Source: an uncultured Bacilli bacterium
GTDB lineage: Bacteria; Bacillota_I; Bacilli_A; RF39; UBA660
NCBI GenBank assembly: GCA_934130405.1
Contig: CAKOXX010000004.1
Coordinates: 1-64,000 of the forward strand
Direction: 5' to 3'
Length of the DNA: 64,000 bases
Notes under the pieces: model-generated
Database searches by the model: none
Told to the model about the DNA's origin: nothing
The model's input: the letters and a program-made list of their open reading frames with translations, nothing else
Position numbers and translations under genes: made by a program
Part shown: positions 16,509-25,037 of the stretch, piece after piece
How positions within the stretch are numbered: the first letter of the stretch is position 1
Layout: each line of letters starts with the position of its first letter

Positions 16509-17954
16509 ATGCAGAATAATGAAAATGAAGTTGTTTATTTATACTTAGATGATATAATTCCAAATAGATTTCAACCAAGACAAATCTTTGATGAAAGAGC
16601 TTTAAAAGAACTAGCAGTTTCTATAAAAGAGCATGGTGTTATTCAACCAATAATAGTTCGCAATATTGGAAATAAATATGAAATAATAGCAGGGGAAAGA
16701 AGATATAAAGCTAGTGCTTTAGCTGGTCTTACTAAAATACCAGCAATAGTTAGAAATTTGGACGATAAAGAAAGTAGTAAAGTAGCACTTTTGGAAAATT
16801 TACAAAGAAAGAATTTAAATCCAATTGAAGAAGCAAGAACATATCAAAAAATACTAGAACTAGATCAAATGACTCAAGAAGAACTAGCAAAAACAATGGG
16901 AAAAAGCCAGAGTGCAGTAGCAAATAAATTAAGACTATTATCCTTATCTGATGCTGTTCAAGATGCTTTACTAAAAGAAAAAATATCAGAGCGTCATGCA
17001 AGAGCTTTATTATCAGTAGAAGATGTTGAAAAACAGAAACAATTACTTGATAAGATAATTACTAATAAAATGACAGTTCGTGAATTGGAAGAAGAAATTA
17101 ATCCAAAACCAAAACAAGAGTTAAATACTGCTGATTTAGAAAAACTTTTAAAGAAAGAACCAGTTCCTATCAATGAGAATAGTAATAGTATGTTACCAGA
17201 TTTAAATTTACAACCTACAAATAATGTAAACCAAAATCAATTTTCAGCACCTATATCTTCTAATAATCAAACTTCTGAAACAAAACCAACAGATATTGGG
17301 ATAGATTATAGCACACCACCTAAATTTATAGATTATAGTGATGAAAAGGTAGAAGATATTCAAGATCCATTGTTAAAGAGTACAGCTAGTTCTGAAATTA
17401 ACTTAGATGAACTTAGAAACAATGCTCAAGATATTAATATGACAAATAATACTTCAATGGCTAATATGGATAGTTTATTAAAGCCAGCACCAAGTACTCC
17501 AGACAATAATATTCAAGAACCTACTGGAAACTTTAAATTTTTCCAACCAGATACTGCCTCTTCCGCACCAACTACGGACAGTCAGTCAGCTCTTGACTCA
17601 TTGTTATTAGCAAAAGATAATTCTACTTCATTGCCAACTACACCAGATGCCTTGCTAACATCTAATGTTCCAAATACTGAACCACAAGAGCAAAAAATGG
17701 ATGTTCCATACTTGGATACATACAATAATCCATTTGCACATAATCCTATCTTTTCTGATGATGTTGAGAAAATTATGGGCAAGAAAATTGAGACAGCTCA
17801 AGAAATGCCAAAACTTGATTTTAATGGTTGTTTAAATACAGTACGTGATGCTGTTAAGAAGATAGAACTTTCAGGATTTAAAGTAGAAAGTGAAGAAATG
17901 AATTTTGAAAAGAACTATCAAATAGTTATTAAAATAGCCAAAAAAGAGGAATAA
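16509..17954 (+). CDS. noc: Nucleoid occlusion protein Noc (ParB family, long form)
   Basis: This 481-aa ParB/Noc-type protein lies between rsmG and parA, where noc sits in B. subtilis. The N-terminal CTP-binding domain shows GERRYKASA (62-70) and ENLQR (96-100). The HTH region reads GKSQSAVANK and ISERHARAL. Gln134, Lys140 and Arg162 occupy positions where Noc differs from ParB in published specificity work. The N-terminus lacks the amphipathic membrane-binding helix of Bacillus Noc. A roughly 200-residue Asn/Pro/Ser/Thr-rich linker leads to a conserved-looking C-terminal 60 residues, possibly the dimerisation domain. Bacillus Noc is about 283 aa. Membrane action is therefore uncertain. Confidence 0.85.
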   Translation: MQNNENEVVYLYLDDIIPNRFQPRQIFDERALKELAVSIKEHGVIQPIIVRNIGNKYEIIAGERRYKASALAGLTKIPAIVRNLDDKESSKVALLENLQRKNLNPIEEARTYQKILELDQMTQEELAKTMGKSQSAVANKLRLLSLSDAVQDALLKEKISERHARALLSVEDVEKQKQLLDKIITNKMTVRELEEEINPKPKQELNTADLEKLLKKEPVPINENSNSMLPDLNLQPTNNVNQNQFSAPISSNNQTSETKPTDIGIDYSTPPKFIDYSDEKVEDIQDPLLKSTASSEINLDELRNNAQDINMTNNTSMANMDSLLKPAPSTPDNNIQEPTGNFKFFQPDTASSAPTTDSQSALDSLLLAKDNSTSLPTTPDALLTSNVPNTEPQEQKMDVPYLDTYNNPFAHNPIFSDDVEKIMGKKIETAQEMPKLDFNGCLNTVRDAVKKIELSGFKVESEEMNFEKNYQIVIKIAKKEE

Positions 17955-17956
17955 TC

Positions 17957-17980
17957 AAAGTAGAGAAATCTACTTTTTTC
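17957..17980 (+). terminator. Terminator after noc
   Basis: Stem AAAGTAGA/TCTACTTT with a 4-nt loop, running into T6. Confidence 0.85.
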
Positions 17981-17991
17981 TCTAAAAATTA

Positions 17992-18020
17992 TTTTCATAG
18001 TAAACTATTTTTGATACAAT
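17992..18020 (+). promoter_or_regulatory. parA-parB promoter
   Basis: TTTTCA (17992-17997), 17-bp spacer, TACAAT (18015-18020) with a TG extension (TGATACAAT). Confidence 0.55.
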
Positions 18021-18054
18021 TAAGAAGAGTTATGAGAAGAAGAGAGTGATAAAA

Positions 18055-18840
18055 ATGGGAAAGGTCATATCATTAGTAAATCAAAAAGGTGGAGTAGGAA
18101 AAACTACAACAAGCATTAACCTATCTGCCTCACTTTCTTATTTTGGAAAAAGAGTTTTATTAATCGATTTGGATCCACAAGGTAATACCACAACTGGTGT
18201 AGGAATAAATAAAGGAGATATAAACAATAGCATTTATGATGTTTTAACTGGCAGATGCGGTTGTTTAGAAGCGATGATTAAAACAAAATATAAGCAATTA
18301 TATGTGTTACCTGCTACAATTAACTTGGCAGGACTAGATATTGAATTATTAGAAAAAAGTCAACAAGAACCAGGCTTTGCTAAAGGAGCACAATTAAAAC
18401 AACATCTAGAAGATATTAAAGATAATTTTGATTTTATTATTATTGATTGTCCCCCATCTTTAGGACTCATTACTACTAACGCTTTAACAGCAAGCGACTC
18501 GGTAATTATTCCAGTCCAATGTGAGTTTTTTGCTCTAGAAGGAATAATGCAATTATTAAATACAATAAGGTTAGCTCAGAAACAATTAAATCCTAATCTT
18601 GATATAGAAGGAGTCTTATTAACTATGTTAGACTCTAGAACCAATTTAGGATTTGAAGTTGTAGAAGATATAAGAAAATTCTTCAAAGAAAAAGTATATA
18701 ATACTATTATACCAAGATTAATTAGACTTACAGAGGCACCAAGCCATGGTGAACCAATAATAGTTTATGATCCTAAAAGTAAAGGAAGCGAAGCTTACTT
18801 AAACTTAGCAAAGGAAGTGATTGATAGAAATGGAAACTAA
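18055..18840 (+). CDS. parA: Chromosome partitioning ATPase ParA (Soj)
   Basis: ParA (261 aa) is a Walker-type ATPase that, with ParB, segregates origins. In Bacillus it also controls DnaA. The deviant Walker A KGGVGKTTTSINL begins near residue 10, DLDPQGNTTTG is the Walker A' region, and IIIDCPPSLG is Walker B. I chose the ATG at 18055 (MGKVISLVNQKGG) with AGAGAGTGA upstream; a GTG nine bases earlier overlaps that RBS. It overlaps parB by 11 bp. The short N-terminus fits chromosomal ParA. Confidence 0.96.
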   Translation: MGKVISLVNQKGGVGKTTTSINLSASLSYFGKRVLLIDLDPQGNTTTGVGINKGDINNSIYDVLTGRCGCLEAMIKTKYKQLYVLPATINLAGLDIELLEKSQQEPGFAKGAQLKQHLEDIKDNFDFIIIDCPPSLGLITTNALTASDSVIIPVQCEFFALEGIMQLLNTIRLAQKQLNPNLDIEGVLLTMLDSRTNLGFEVVEDIRKFFKEKVYNTIIPRLIRLTEAPSHGEPIIVYDPKSKGSEAYLNLAKEVIDRNGN

Positions 18841-19711
18841 GAGAAGAGCCTTAGGAAAAGGTTTAGAAGAACTATTCAATACTGAACAAATAGATATTAA
18901 TAAAGTAGAAGAAAAAATAATAGAAAATACTCCTAAAAATGAAATAGTAGAACTTAATTTAGACGATTTACGTAGTAATCCTTATCAGCCAAGAAGAACA
19001 TTTGATGAAGAAGCATTACAGGAATTGTCTTCATCAATCAAAGAATATGGAGTTTTTCAACCTATTATAGCTAAAAAAAGTATTAAAGGTTACGAGATAG
19101 TAGCAGGAGAACGAAGAGTTCTAGCTAGTAGAATGGCAGGACTAGACAAGATACCTGCTATAGTAAAAGAATTTTCTGATGAAGAAATGATGGAAATAGC
19201 TCTTCTAGAAAATTTACAAAGAGAAAACTTAAATGCAATGGAAGAAGCTATGGCATATAAGAAAATTCAACAATCTTTAAATATAACTCAAGAAGAATTG
19301 GCTAAAAAAGTTGGTAAAAGTCGTAGTCATGTAACAAATATGATGGGTTTACTTAATTTACCAGAAGAAGTAAAAGATATGATTTTAACAAAAGAAATTT
19401 CTATGGGACATGCAAGAATCTTGAGTAAACTAGATGATAAAGAACAAATCAAAAAGCTTGCTAATGATGTAATAGAAAAGAAATTAAGTGTAAGACAACT
19501 AGAAGATATTACAAATTCACCAATAGATTTTCAACGAAAGAAAGAAATTAAGCGTAAAGAACGAGATGGTTCAGAGTATAGTTATATTGAAAATGCTTTG
19601 TGCGATAAACTAGGAACTAAAGTAAGAATCAAGAAAAATAAAGTAGAAATCAAATTTGAAAATGCTGCTGATTTAACTAGATTATTAGAAATAATGCAAC
19701 TTGATAAATAA
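18830..19711 (+). CDS. parB: Chromosome partitioning protein ParB (Spo0J)
   Basis: ParB (293 aa) is a CTP-dependent DNA clamp loaded at parS. The basic N-terminus KRRALGKGLEELF is the ParA-stimulating motif. GERRVLAS (94-101) and ENLQREN form the CTP pocket. The HTH reads GKSRSHVTN, and Arg165 and Gly193 (ISMGHARIL) match ParB rather than Noc. The ATG at 18830 is preceded by GGAAGTGAT; a TTG nine bases upstream is less well placed. Its likely targets are the GTTTCACGTGAAAC sites at 67-159. Confidence 0.95.
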   Translation: METKRRALGKGLEELFNTEQIDINKVEEKIIENTPKNEIVELNLDDLRSNPYQPRRTFDEEALQELSSSIKEYGVFQPIIAKKSIKGYEIVAGERRVLASRMAGLDKIPAIVKEFSDEEMMEIALLENLQRENLNAMEEAMAYKKIQQSLNITQEELAKKVGKSRSHVTNMMGLLNLPEEVKDMILTKEISMGHARILSKLDDKEQIKKLANDVIEKKLSVRQLEDITNSPIDFQRKKEIKRKERDGSEYSYIENALCDKLGTKVRIKKNKVEIKFENAADLTRLLEIMQLDK

Positions 19712-19749
19712 AATTGAAATTTAATAAAAAAATGTGAGGAAGTGAATAA

Positions 19750-20553
19750 ATGAAAGAATTTTTAGAAACAGATGTTTTTATTTATATATTGAAACCATTG
19801 ATTTATGTTGGTATCTCATATACCATATACAGATTGATAAATTTTATTTTACAGCAAACTCTTATTAAAAATAATGTTTCATCAAAACACAAAAGAAAGC
19901 TAGAAACATCAAAAAGTATAATAATAAACTTTGTTAAATATTTAATTATTATAATAACAATTCTATCAATTCTTTCAATTTATCATATAGATGTAAGTAA
20001 AATATTTGCAGGAATTGGTATTGCAACGGCAGTTTTGTCTTTAGCTTTTCAAGATATTGCTAAAGATTTTTTGGCAGGTATTGCAATTTTATTAGAAGAC
20101 CAATTTGAAATAGGTGATAATGTTTCTATAAATGGTTTCCGAGGCGATGTCATTGCGATGGGACTAAAGACAACTAGAGTTAAAGACTATAAAGGTGCAG
20201 TTAAAATTATTTCTAACCATACTATTAATGAAGTAATTAATTACAGTTTAAATCCCTCTTTAGCAGTTGTAGATATTTCTGTAAGTTACGAAAGCAACTT
20301 AAATGAAGTTGAAGAAGTAATAAATAAAACTATGGAGACAATAAATAAAACATATGATAATTTGAAAGGAAAATGTGAACTATGGGGAGTGGAAAAGTTA
20401 GATGACTCTGCTGTAGTTTATAGAATAGTTCTAAAAACTAGGTCAAATAAAAATTTTGCAGTAGAAAGAAAAATGAAAAAAGACTTTAAATTAGCTTTAG
20501 ATGAAGCTGGAATAAAGATACCATACCCACAAATAGAGGTGCACAATGAATAA
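19750..20553 (+). CDS. Small-conductance mechanosensitive channel (MscS family)
   Basis: This 267-aa membrane protein has two or three N-terminal helices. They are followed by the pore-lining TM3 and beta domain seen in GIGIATAVLSLAFQDIAKDFLAGIAILLEDQFEIGD, which is a clear MscS signature (read as two adjoining blocks). The soluble C-terminal domain follows (VVDISVSYESNLNEVEEVI). Such channels release solutes on hypo-osmotic shock. The ATG follows GAGGAAGTGAATAA. It overlaps the next gene by 8 bp. An mscS gene next to parB and DUF951 is common in Bacillota. Confidence 0.92.
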   Translation: MKEFLETDVFIYILKPLIYVGISYTIYRLINFILQQTLIKNNVSSKHKRKLETSKSIIINFVKYLIIIITILSILSIYHIDVSKIFAGIGIATAVLSLAFQDIAKDFLAGIAILLEDQFEIGDNVSINGFRGDVIAMGLKTTRVKDYKGAVKIISNHTINEVINYSLNPSLAVVDISVSYESNLNEVEEVINKTMETINKTYDNLKGKCELWGVEKLDDSAVVYRIVLKTRSNKNFAVERKMKKDFKLALDEAGIKIPYPQIEVHNE

Positions 20554-20743
20554 CAATTATGAAATTGGTACTAAATTAGTTTTGAAGAAAGGTCATCCTT
20601 GTGGAGCGAATGAATGGGAAGTTGTTCGACTTGGAGTTGATATTAAATTAAAATGCTGTAATTGTGGTAGAACTGTATTAATACCTAGAATAGAACTTAA
20701 TAAAAAGATTAAGAAAGTAAAAGAGGAAAATAATGAAGGATAA
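20546..20743 (+). CDS. DUF951 small protein (YyzM-like)
   Basis: This 65-aa protein has the DUF951 pattern LKKGHPCGANEWEVVRLGVDIKLKCCNCGRTVLIPR. The paired CC and CxxC-like Cys residues suggest metal binding. Its function is not established. It overlaps mscS by 8 bp at its start and the transporter gene by 11 bp at its end, so the three are translationally linked. DUF951 genes usually lie in this parB-ychF interval. Confidence 0.88.
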   Translation: MNNNYEIGTKLVLKKGHPCGANEWEVVRLGVDIKLKCCNCGRTVLIPRIELNKKIKKVKEENNEG

Positions 20744-22328
20744 GAAAAAACTGAAACTTAAAAAATTTTATTTTCATCCTATCACAGTCTTCATTTTTTT
20801 AACTGTAATAACAATATTACTTAGTGCTATTTTGTCAGCTTTGCAAATGCAAGGCACATATAGCAAAGTAAATACAGCAAATTATGAGCTTGAAAGTGTT
20901 TTAGTCACTGTTAAAAATATGTTAACGTTTGATGGAATGAAGTTTATATTTAGTAATGCTTTACGTAACTTTTTATCTTTTGCACCATTTGGTATGCTAA
21001 TTCTTACATTAATTGGTTTATCAGTATCTCAATCAACAGGATTTCTTGATACATTTATTGAACGAAAGGTAAAAAAAGTTGATAAGAGAATTGTTACTTT
21101 TATAATTATCTTCTTAGCTACAGTCTCATCTTTAATAAATGATATAGGCTATGTCTTATTAATACCGTTAGCTGCAATAATATTTAAAGCAAATAATCGA
21201 AATCCATTTGCAGGAATAGTAGCAGCATTTTGTGGAGTAAGCTTTGGTTCAGCAATAAGTTTATTTGTTGGTTCAACTGAAGTCAATTTAATTCCTTCTA
21301 CGACGTCAGCAGCTAGATTAATTGATCAGAACATTCATATAAGTCTAACTTCAAATTTATTTATAATAGTAGCGTTTTCGGTAATACTTTCTATTATAGG
21401 AACAATTATTGTAGAAAATATTGTAGTAAAACGTCTTGGCAGATATAAAGATAATCAAGATGAAACAAAAACCGAAGAACTTGAAATTTTAGATGAAGAA
21501 GAAATAGAACAAGAAAGAATTTCTAAAGATAAAAAGGAAAAAATTGGTCTTAGATATGCTTTAATAACAGGAATTATTGTTGTAATAGCTTTCATTTATA
21601 TGATAATACCAAATTTACCATCAAGTGGAATGCTTCTTGATATGAGTGAAGATACATATCTTGGTCAACTATTTGGTACAAATTCTTATTTTCAGGATGG
21701 ATTTACTTATATGGTAAGTTTATTGTTTATTTTGACAAGTATAGCATATGGTCTTGGTGCAAAAACAATAAAAAATGATAAGAATTTAATATATGGTTGT
21801 GAAAAAATGTTTTCTTCTAGTGCTGAGATGGTGATGCTTTTATTTGTAGCTAGTCAGTTTATCTCAGTATTTAAAGAGACAAATATTGGGACAATTATTG
21901 CAACTTGGGGTGCTAATATTTTAGGAAGTGTATCTTTCACTGGTTTTCCGTTGATAATCTTTTCTCTGATATTAATTGCTATTGCAAATTTATTTGTCAC
22001 AACTCCGTCAAGTAAATGGCAAATTTTTGCTCCAGTTATGGTACCAGCAATGATGCAAGCTAATATTTCACCACAGTTTGCACAATTTATATTAAGAGCA
22101 GGAAGTTCTATGACAGCTGGTATTACTCCATTATTGGCTTCGTTTGCTATTTATATAGGTTACTTAAATATCTATAATAAGGACAAATCAAAACCAATAA
22201 CAATTCATCAAGCAATTGCTTATATAATGCCATATTTTACAATAATATCAATTTCTTGGATTTTACTAACAGTTGGTTGGTATTTAATAGGTTTACCAAT
22301 AGGACCATCAGTGTATCCAACGCTATAA
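20733..22328 (+). CDS. AbgT-family transporter
   Basis: This 531-aa polytopic membrane protein is of the AbgT family (p-aminobenzoyl-glutamate transporter type). Family blocks include ATVSSLINDIGYVLLIPLAA, FCGVSFGSAISLFVGSTEV, TTPSSKWQIFAPVMVPAMM and AGSSMTAGITPLLASF. A charged cytoplasmic loop (about 240-275) sits between the halves. AbgT members import folate breakdown products or export sulfonamides; the substrate here is unknown. The start overlaps DUF951 by 11 bp. A transporter at this place in the parB-ychF region is not a core arrangement. Confidence 0.88.
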   Translation: MKDKKKLKLKKFYFHPITVFIFLTVITILLSAILSALQMQGTYSKVNTANYELESVLVTVKNMLTFDGMKFIFSNALRNFLSFAPFGMLILTLIGLSVSQSTGFLDTFIERKVKKVDKRIVTFIIIFLATVSSLINDIGYVLLIPLAAIIFKANNRNPFAGIVAAFCGVSFGSAISLFVGSTEVNLIPSTTSAARLIDQNIHISLTSNLFIIVAFSVILSIIGTIIVENIVVKRLGRYKDNQDETKTEELEILDEEEIEQERISKDKKEKIGLRYALITGIIVVIAFIYMIIPNLPSSGMLLDMSEDTYLGQLFGTNSYFQDGFTYMVSLLFILTSIAYGLGAKTIKNDKNLIYGCEKMFSSSAEMVMLLFVASQFISVFKETNIGTIIATWGANILGSVSFTGFPLIIFSLILIAIANLFVTTPSSKWQIFAPVMVPAMMQANISPQFAQFILRAGSSMTAGITPLLASFAIYIGYLNIYNKDKSKPITIHQAIAYIMPYFTIISISWILLTVGWYLIGLPIGPSVYPTL

Positions 22329-22330
22329 TT

Positions 22331-22359
22331 TTGACATTTTATATTAATTAGATTAAAAT
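22331..22359 (+). promoter_or_regulatory. ychF promoter
   Basis: TTGACA (22331-22336), 17-bp spacer, TAAAAT (22354-22359), immediately after the transporter stop. Confidence 0.7.
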
Positions 22360-22371
22360 AAAAAAGAAAAT

Positions 22372-22398
22372 AAAAGAAAATTATAATATTTTCTTTTT
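22372..22398 (+). terminator. Leader hairpin before ychF
   Basis: AAAAGAAAAT/ATTTTCTTTT stem with a 6-nt loop and T5 tail, downstream of the ychF promoter. It may terminate read-through from upstream or attenuate ychF. Confidence 0.5.
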
Positions 22399-22420
22399 AA
22401 TTTTGGAAGGAGTTTTATTT

Positions 22421-23521
22421 ATGAGTTTAAAAGCAGGAATCATAGGATTACCAAATGTAGGAAAAAGTACCTTATTTAATGCAATTACTAATCAACACAT
22501 CTTAGCAGAAAATTATCCTTTTGCTACTATTGATCCAAATGTTGGAGTAGTTAATGTTAAAGACATTCGCTTAGATAAATTAACAGAAATGTATGAGCCC
22601 AAAAAAACAATACCAACGAGCTATGAATTTACTGATATAGCAGGACTTGTTAGAGGTGCTAGTAAAGGTGAGGGACTTGGCAATAAATTTTTGTCGCATA
22701 TAAGAGAAACAGATGCTATTGTAGAAGTAGTAAGATGTTTTGACAACGGAAAAATAATTCATGTTGATGGAAATGTTGATCCAATAAGAGACTTAGAAAC
22801 TATTAATTTAGAGTTAATTATTAGTGACTTAGAAATGGTAACTAATCGTCTAGGAAAAATTAGTAAAAGGGCATTAATGAGTAAGGACAAACAAGAGAAA
22901 TTAGAATATGAGTTACTTGAAAAAATCAAAACAACACTAGAAGCCAGCCAGCCAATAAGACATATGGATTTTAAAGATGATGAACTGAAATTATTAAAAT
23001 CTTATAATTTTTTGACAATAAAACCTATTATTTATGTTGCAAATATAGATGAAGGTATGATTGGACTAGAAGATAATAATTACGTAAAAGAAGTTAAAGA
23101 ATATGCTAGGAAAGAAAATGCTTCTGTAGTTGTGTTATGTGCAAAAATAGAAGAAGAACTAAGCGAACTAAGTGATTCAGATAAAAAAGATATGTTAGAA
23201 GCACTGGGGATGGAAAAAAGTGGCCTTGAGCAATTAATTTCGACTACTTATGATTTACTAGGTTTAGCTACTTATTTTACTGTTGGAAAAGATGAAGTTC
23301 GTGCTTGGACTTTTAAAAAAGGAATGAATGCTAAAAAATGTGCTGGTATCATTCATACAGATTTCGAAAAAGGTTTTATTAAAGCAGAGGTTATTAGTTA
23401 TGCCGATTTAATGAAATTTGGTAGTGAATTAAAAACTAGAGAAGCTGGAAGAGCAAGAATAGAAGGTAAAGATTACATAATGCAAGATGGAGATATTTGT
23501 CATTTTAGATTTAATAATTAA
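22421..23521 (+). CDS. ychF: Redox-regulated ATPase/GTPase YchF (OLA1)
   Basis: YchF (366 aa) is an Obg-family P-loop NTPase that prefers ATP and associates with ribosomes. The P-loop GLPNVGKSTLFNAI starts near residue 9. DIAGLVRGASKGEGLGN is the switch/G3 region. The C-terminal TGS-like domain holds VRAWTFKKGMNAKKCAGIIH and DYIMQDGDICHFRF. The ATG at 22421 has GGAAGGAG eight bases upstream, so a TTG 18 bases earlier is rejected. The position before rpsF is conserved. Confidence 0.96.
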   Translation: MSLKAGIIGLPNVGKSTLFNAITNQHILAENYPFATIDPNVGVVNVKDIRLDKLTEMYEPKKTIPTSYEFTDIAGLVRGASKGEGLGNKFLSHIRETDAIVEVVRCFDNGKIIHVDGNVDPIRDLETINLELIISDLEMVTNRLGKISKRALMSKDKQEKLEYELLEKIKTTLEASQPIRHMDFKDDELKLLKSYNFLTIKPIIYVANIDEGMIGLEDNNYVKEVKEYARKENASVVVLCAKIEEELSELSDSDKKDMLEALGMEKSGLEQLISTTYDLLGLATYFTVGKDEVRAWTFKKGMNAKKCAGIIHTDFEKGFIKAEVISYADLMKFGSELKTREAGRARIEGKDYIMQDGDICHFRFNN

Positions 23522-23599
23522 TATGAAAGCTTTATTTACTGTATATAATTATTATGTAGACACTAGCAATTATTTAAAAAAATATATGTAAAAAAGTAA

Positions 23600-23693
23600 G
23601 AAATATAGGGCACCATCTGTCCGAATTTAAGCCTGTGGAGAAAAAAATTCTATGAAGCAGGAAGAATATATAAGCAGTGACTATACATATTTC
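23600..23693. other. Possible structured RNA element between ychF and rpsF
   Basis: The 294-bp ychF-rpsF gap contains nested complementarity. An outer stem pairs 23600-23608 (GAAATATAG) with 23681-23693 (CTATACATATTTC, bulged). Inside are hairpins 23608-23612/23618-23622 (GGGCA/TGTCC) and 23623-23628/23645-23650 (GAATTT/AAATTC). No known riboswitch or ncRNA family was recognised, and the transcribed strand is unclear. It ends before the rpsF promoter. It also holds a DnaA-box-like TGTGGAGAA. Confidence 0.25.
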
Positions 23694-23717
23694 TAAGTAA
23701 AAAAACGTGTATTAGTC

Positions 23718-23746
23718 TAGACATATGCTTTATGTTCTGTTATAAT
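23718..23746 (+). promoter_or_regulatory. rpsF-ssb-rpsR promoter
   Basis: TAGACA (23718-23723), 17-bp spacer, TATAAT (23741-23746). The leader then holds two small hairpins (GAGTATTT/AAATACTC and ATCTAA/TTAGAT) before the rpsF RBS, possibly linked to S6:S18 autoregulation. Confidence 0.75.
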
Positions 23747-23815
23747 ACAGTCGAGTATTTAAAATACTCCTTATCTAATAAAAGTTAGATCATATGTCCA
23801 AAAGGAGGTGTAATA

Positions 23816-24103
23816 ATGAATAAGTACGAAATTATGTTTATTGTTAAACCGGATTTAGAAGAGACTGCAATTAAAAAAGAAGCAGATAGTCTAAAAAAAG
23901 TGTTAACAAACTTAGAAGCTAAATTTGTTGAGGAAAAAGCAATGGGACAAAGAGAATTAGCTTATGAAATTAAGAAATATAAGAATGGTTATTATTTCCT
24001 ATTTGTAGTAGAAGCTTCGCACGAAGCTGTAAAAGAATTTGACCGTTTAGCTGGTATCAACGAAAATATTTTACGTCATTTGATTATTCGTAAAGAAGAC
24101 TAG
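23816..24103 (+). CDS. rpsF: 30S ribosomal protein S6
   Basis: S6 (95 aa) of the small subunit pairs with S18 on 16S rRNA. MNKYEIMFIVKPDLEE, the family start, and GQRELAYEIKKYKNGYYF are recognisable. AAAGGAGGTG gives an excellent RBS. It is first in the rpsF-ssb-rpsR operon, where B. subtilis has the same genes. The length is normal. Confidence 0.97.
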   Translation: MNKYEIMFIVKPDLEETAIKKEADSLKKVLTNLEAKFVEEKAMGQRELAYEIKKYKNGYYFLFVVEASHEAVKEFDRLAGINENILRHLIIRKED

Positions 24104-24117
24104 AAAAAGAGGTAACT

Positions 24118-24636
24118 ATGAATAAAGTAATTTTAATAGGTCGTCTAACAAGAGACCCTGAGTTACGTTATACTGGTAGTAACACTCCAGTTGCAACATT
24201 TAGTCTTGCTGTAAATCGACCATTTACTAATCAAAGTGGTGAAAGAGAAGCAGACTTTATTAACTGTGTTGTTTGGAGAAAATTAGCAGAAACAGTAAAA
24301 AATTATTTATCTCAAGGTAGTCAAGTAGCGGTTGAAGGAAGAATTCAAACTAGAAATTATGATGACCAAAATGGTCAAAAGCGTTATGTTACAGAAGTTA
24401 TTGTAGAAAATATTGATTTTGTTGGTTCGAGAAGAGATAATGCCCAAGGACAAGCGTCTCAATCAGCACCAGCTATGCCATCTGCAAACTTTAATAATCA
24501 ACCAACTTCAACTGAAGCAACTCCTTATGATTTTAGTGCAACACCATCTTCACCAGCAGGAGCTAATATATCAAGTGATCCTTATGCTGAATTTGGTTCT
24601 AATATCGAGATAAATGATGATGAATTACCATTTTAA
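24118..24636 (+). CDS. ssb: Single-stranded DNA-binding protein
   Basis: SSB (172 aa) coats single-stranded DNA during replication and repair. The N-terminal OB fold reads MNKVILIGRLTRDPELRYT and ADFINCVVWRKLAETV. A disordered Gln/Ser/Pro-rich linker (about 105-160) leads to the acidic tail DDELPF, which binds partner proteins. RBS AGAGGTAACT. It is located between rpsF and rpsR as in Bacillus. Confidence 0.97.
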   Translation: MNKVILIGRLTRDPELRYTGSNTPVATFSLAVNRPFTNQSGEREADFINCVVWRKLAETVKNYLSQGSQVAVEGRIQTRNYDDQNGQKRYVTEVIVENIDFVGSRRDNAQGQASQSAPAMPSANFNNQPTSTEATPYDFSATPSSPAGANISSDPYAEFGSNIEINDDELPF

Positions 24637-24651
24637 AAAGGAGGTTAATTT

Positions 24652-24867
24652 ATGGCAGAATTTTATCGTAAAAAGAAAAAAGTATGTTTAATGTGTCAAG
24701 GTAAGAATTTTGATTATAAAGATGTTGATATTCTTAAAAAGTACGTTAACGAAAGAGGAAAAATTTTACCTCGCCGTGTTACAGGTGCTTGTGCTAAACA
24801 TCAACGTGTTATTGCAAATGAAATTAAGAGAGCACGTCAAATTGCTTTATTACCATTCACAAAGTAA
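24652..24867 (+). CDS. rpsR: 30S ribosomal protein S18
   Basis: S18 (71 aa) binds next to S6 on the 30S platform. It contains KKKVCLMCQG and ILPRRVTGACAKHQRVIANEIKRARQIALLPF (two joined blocks), the S18 signature. The Cys residues near the N-terminus suggest a remnant or working zinc site. AAAGGAGG lies seven bases before the ATG. A terminator follows directly. Confidence 0.97.
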   Translation: MAEFYRKKKKVCLMCQGKNFDYKDVDILKKYVNERGKILPRRVTGACAKHQRVIANEIKRARQIALLPFTK

Positions 24868-24875
24868 TATTTTAA

Positions 24876-24913
24876 AGTTGAAAATAGATTAGTTTTCGAC
24901 TTTTTTATTTATA
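24876..24913 (+). terminator. Terminator after rpsR
   Basis: Stem AGTTGAAAA/TTTTCGACT with an 8-nt loop, then a T tract. Confidence 0.85.
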
Positions 24914-24942
24914 ATTAATACTTAGCAAAAATCTTAGAGAGT

Positions 24943-24971
24943 TTGATTTTTAAAGCTAAAAATGATATATT
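24943..24971 (+). promoter_or_regulatory. Promoter of the gdpP-like gene
   Basis: TTGATT (24943-24948), 17-bp spacer, TATATT (24966-24971). Confidence 0.55.
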
Positions 24972-24990
24972 ATAACTGTAATTTCATAAG

Positions 24991-25014
24991 GAAGAATTAA
25001 CATCTTCTTTTTTT
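24991..25014 (+). terminator. Possible attenuator before the gdpP-like gene
   Basis: Short stem GAAGA/TCTTC (7-nt loop) followed by seven T, between the promoter and the RBS. The stem is weak. Confidence 0.4.
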
Positions 25015-25037
25015 AAAATTGAATAGAGGTGGTTGTT

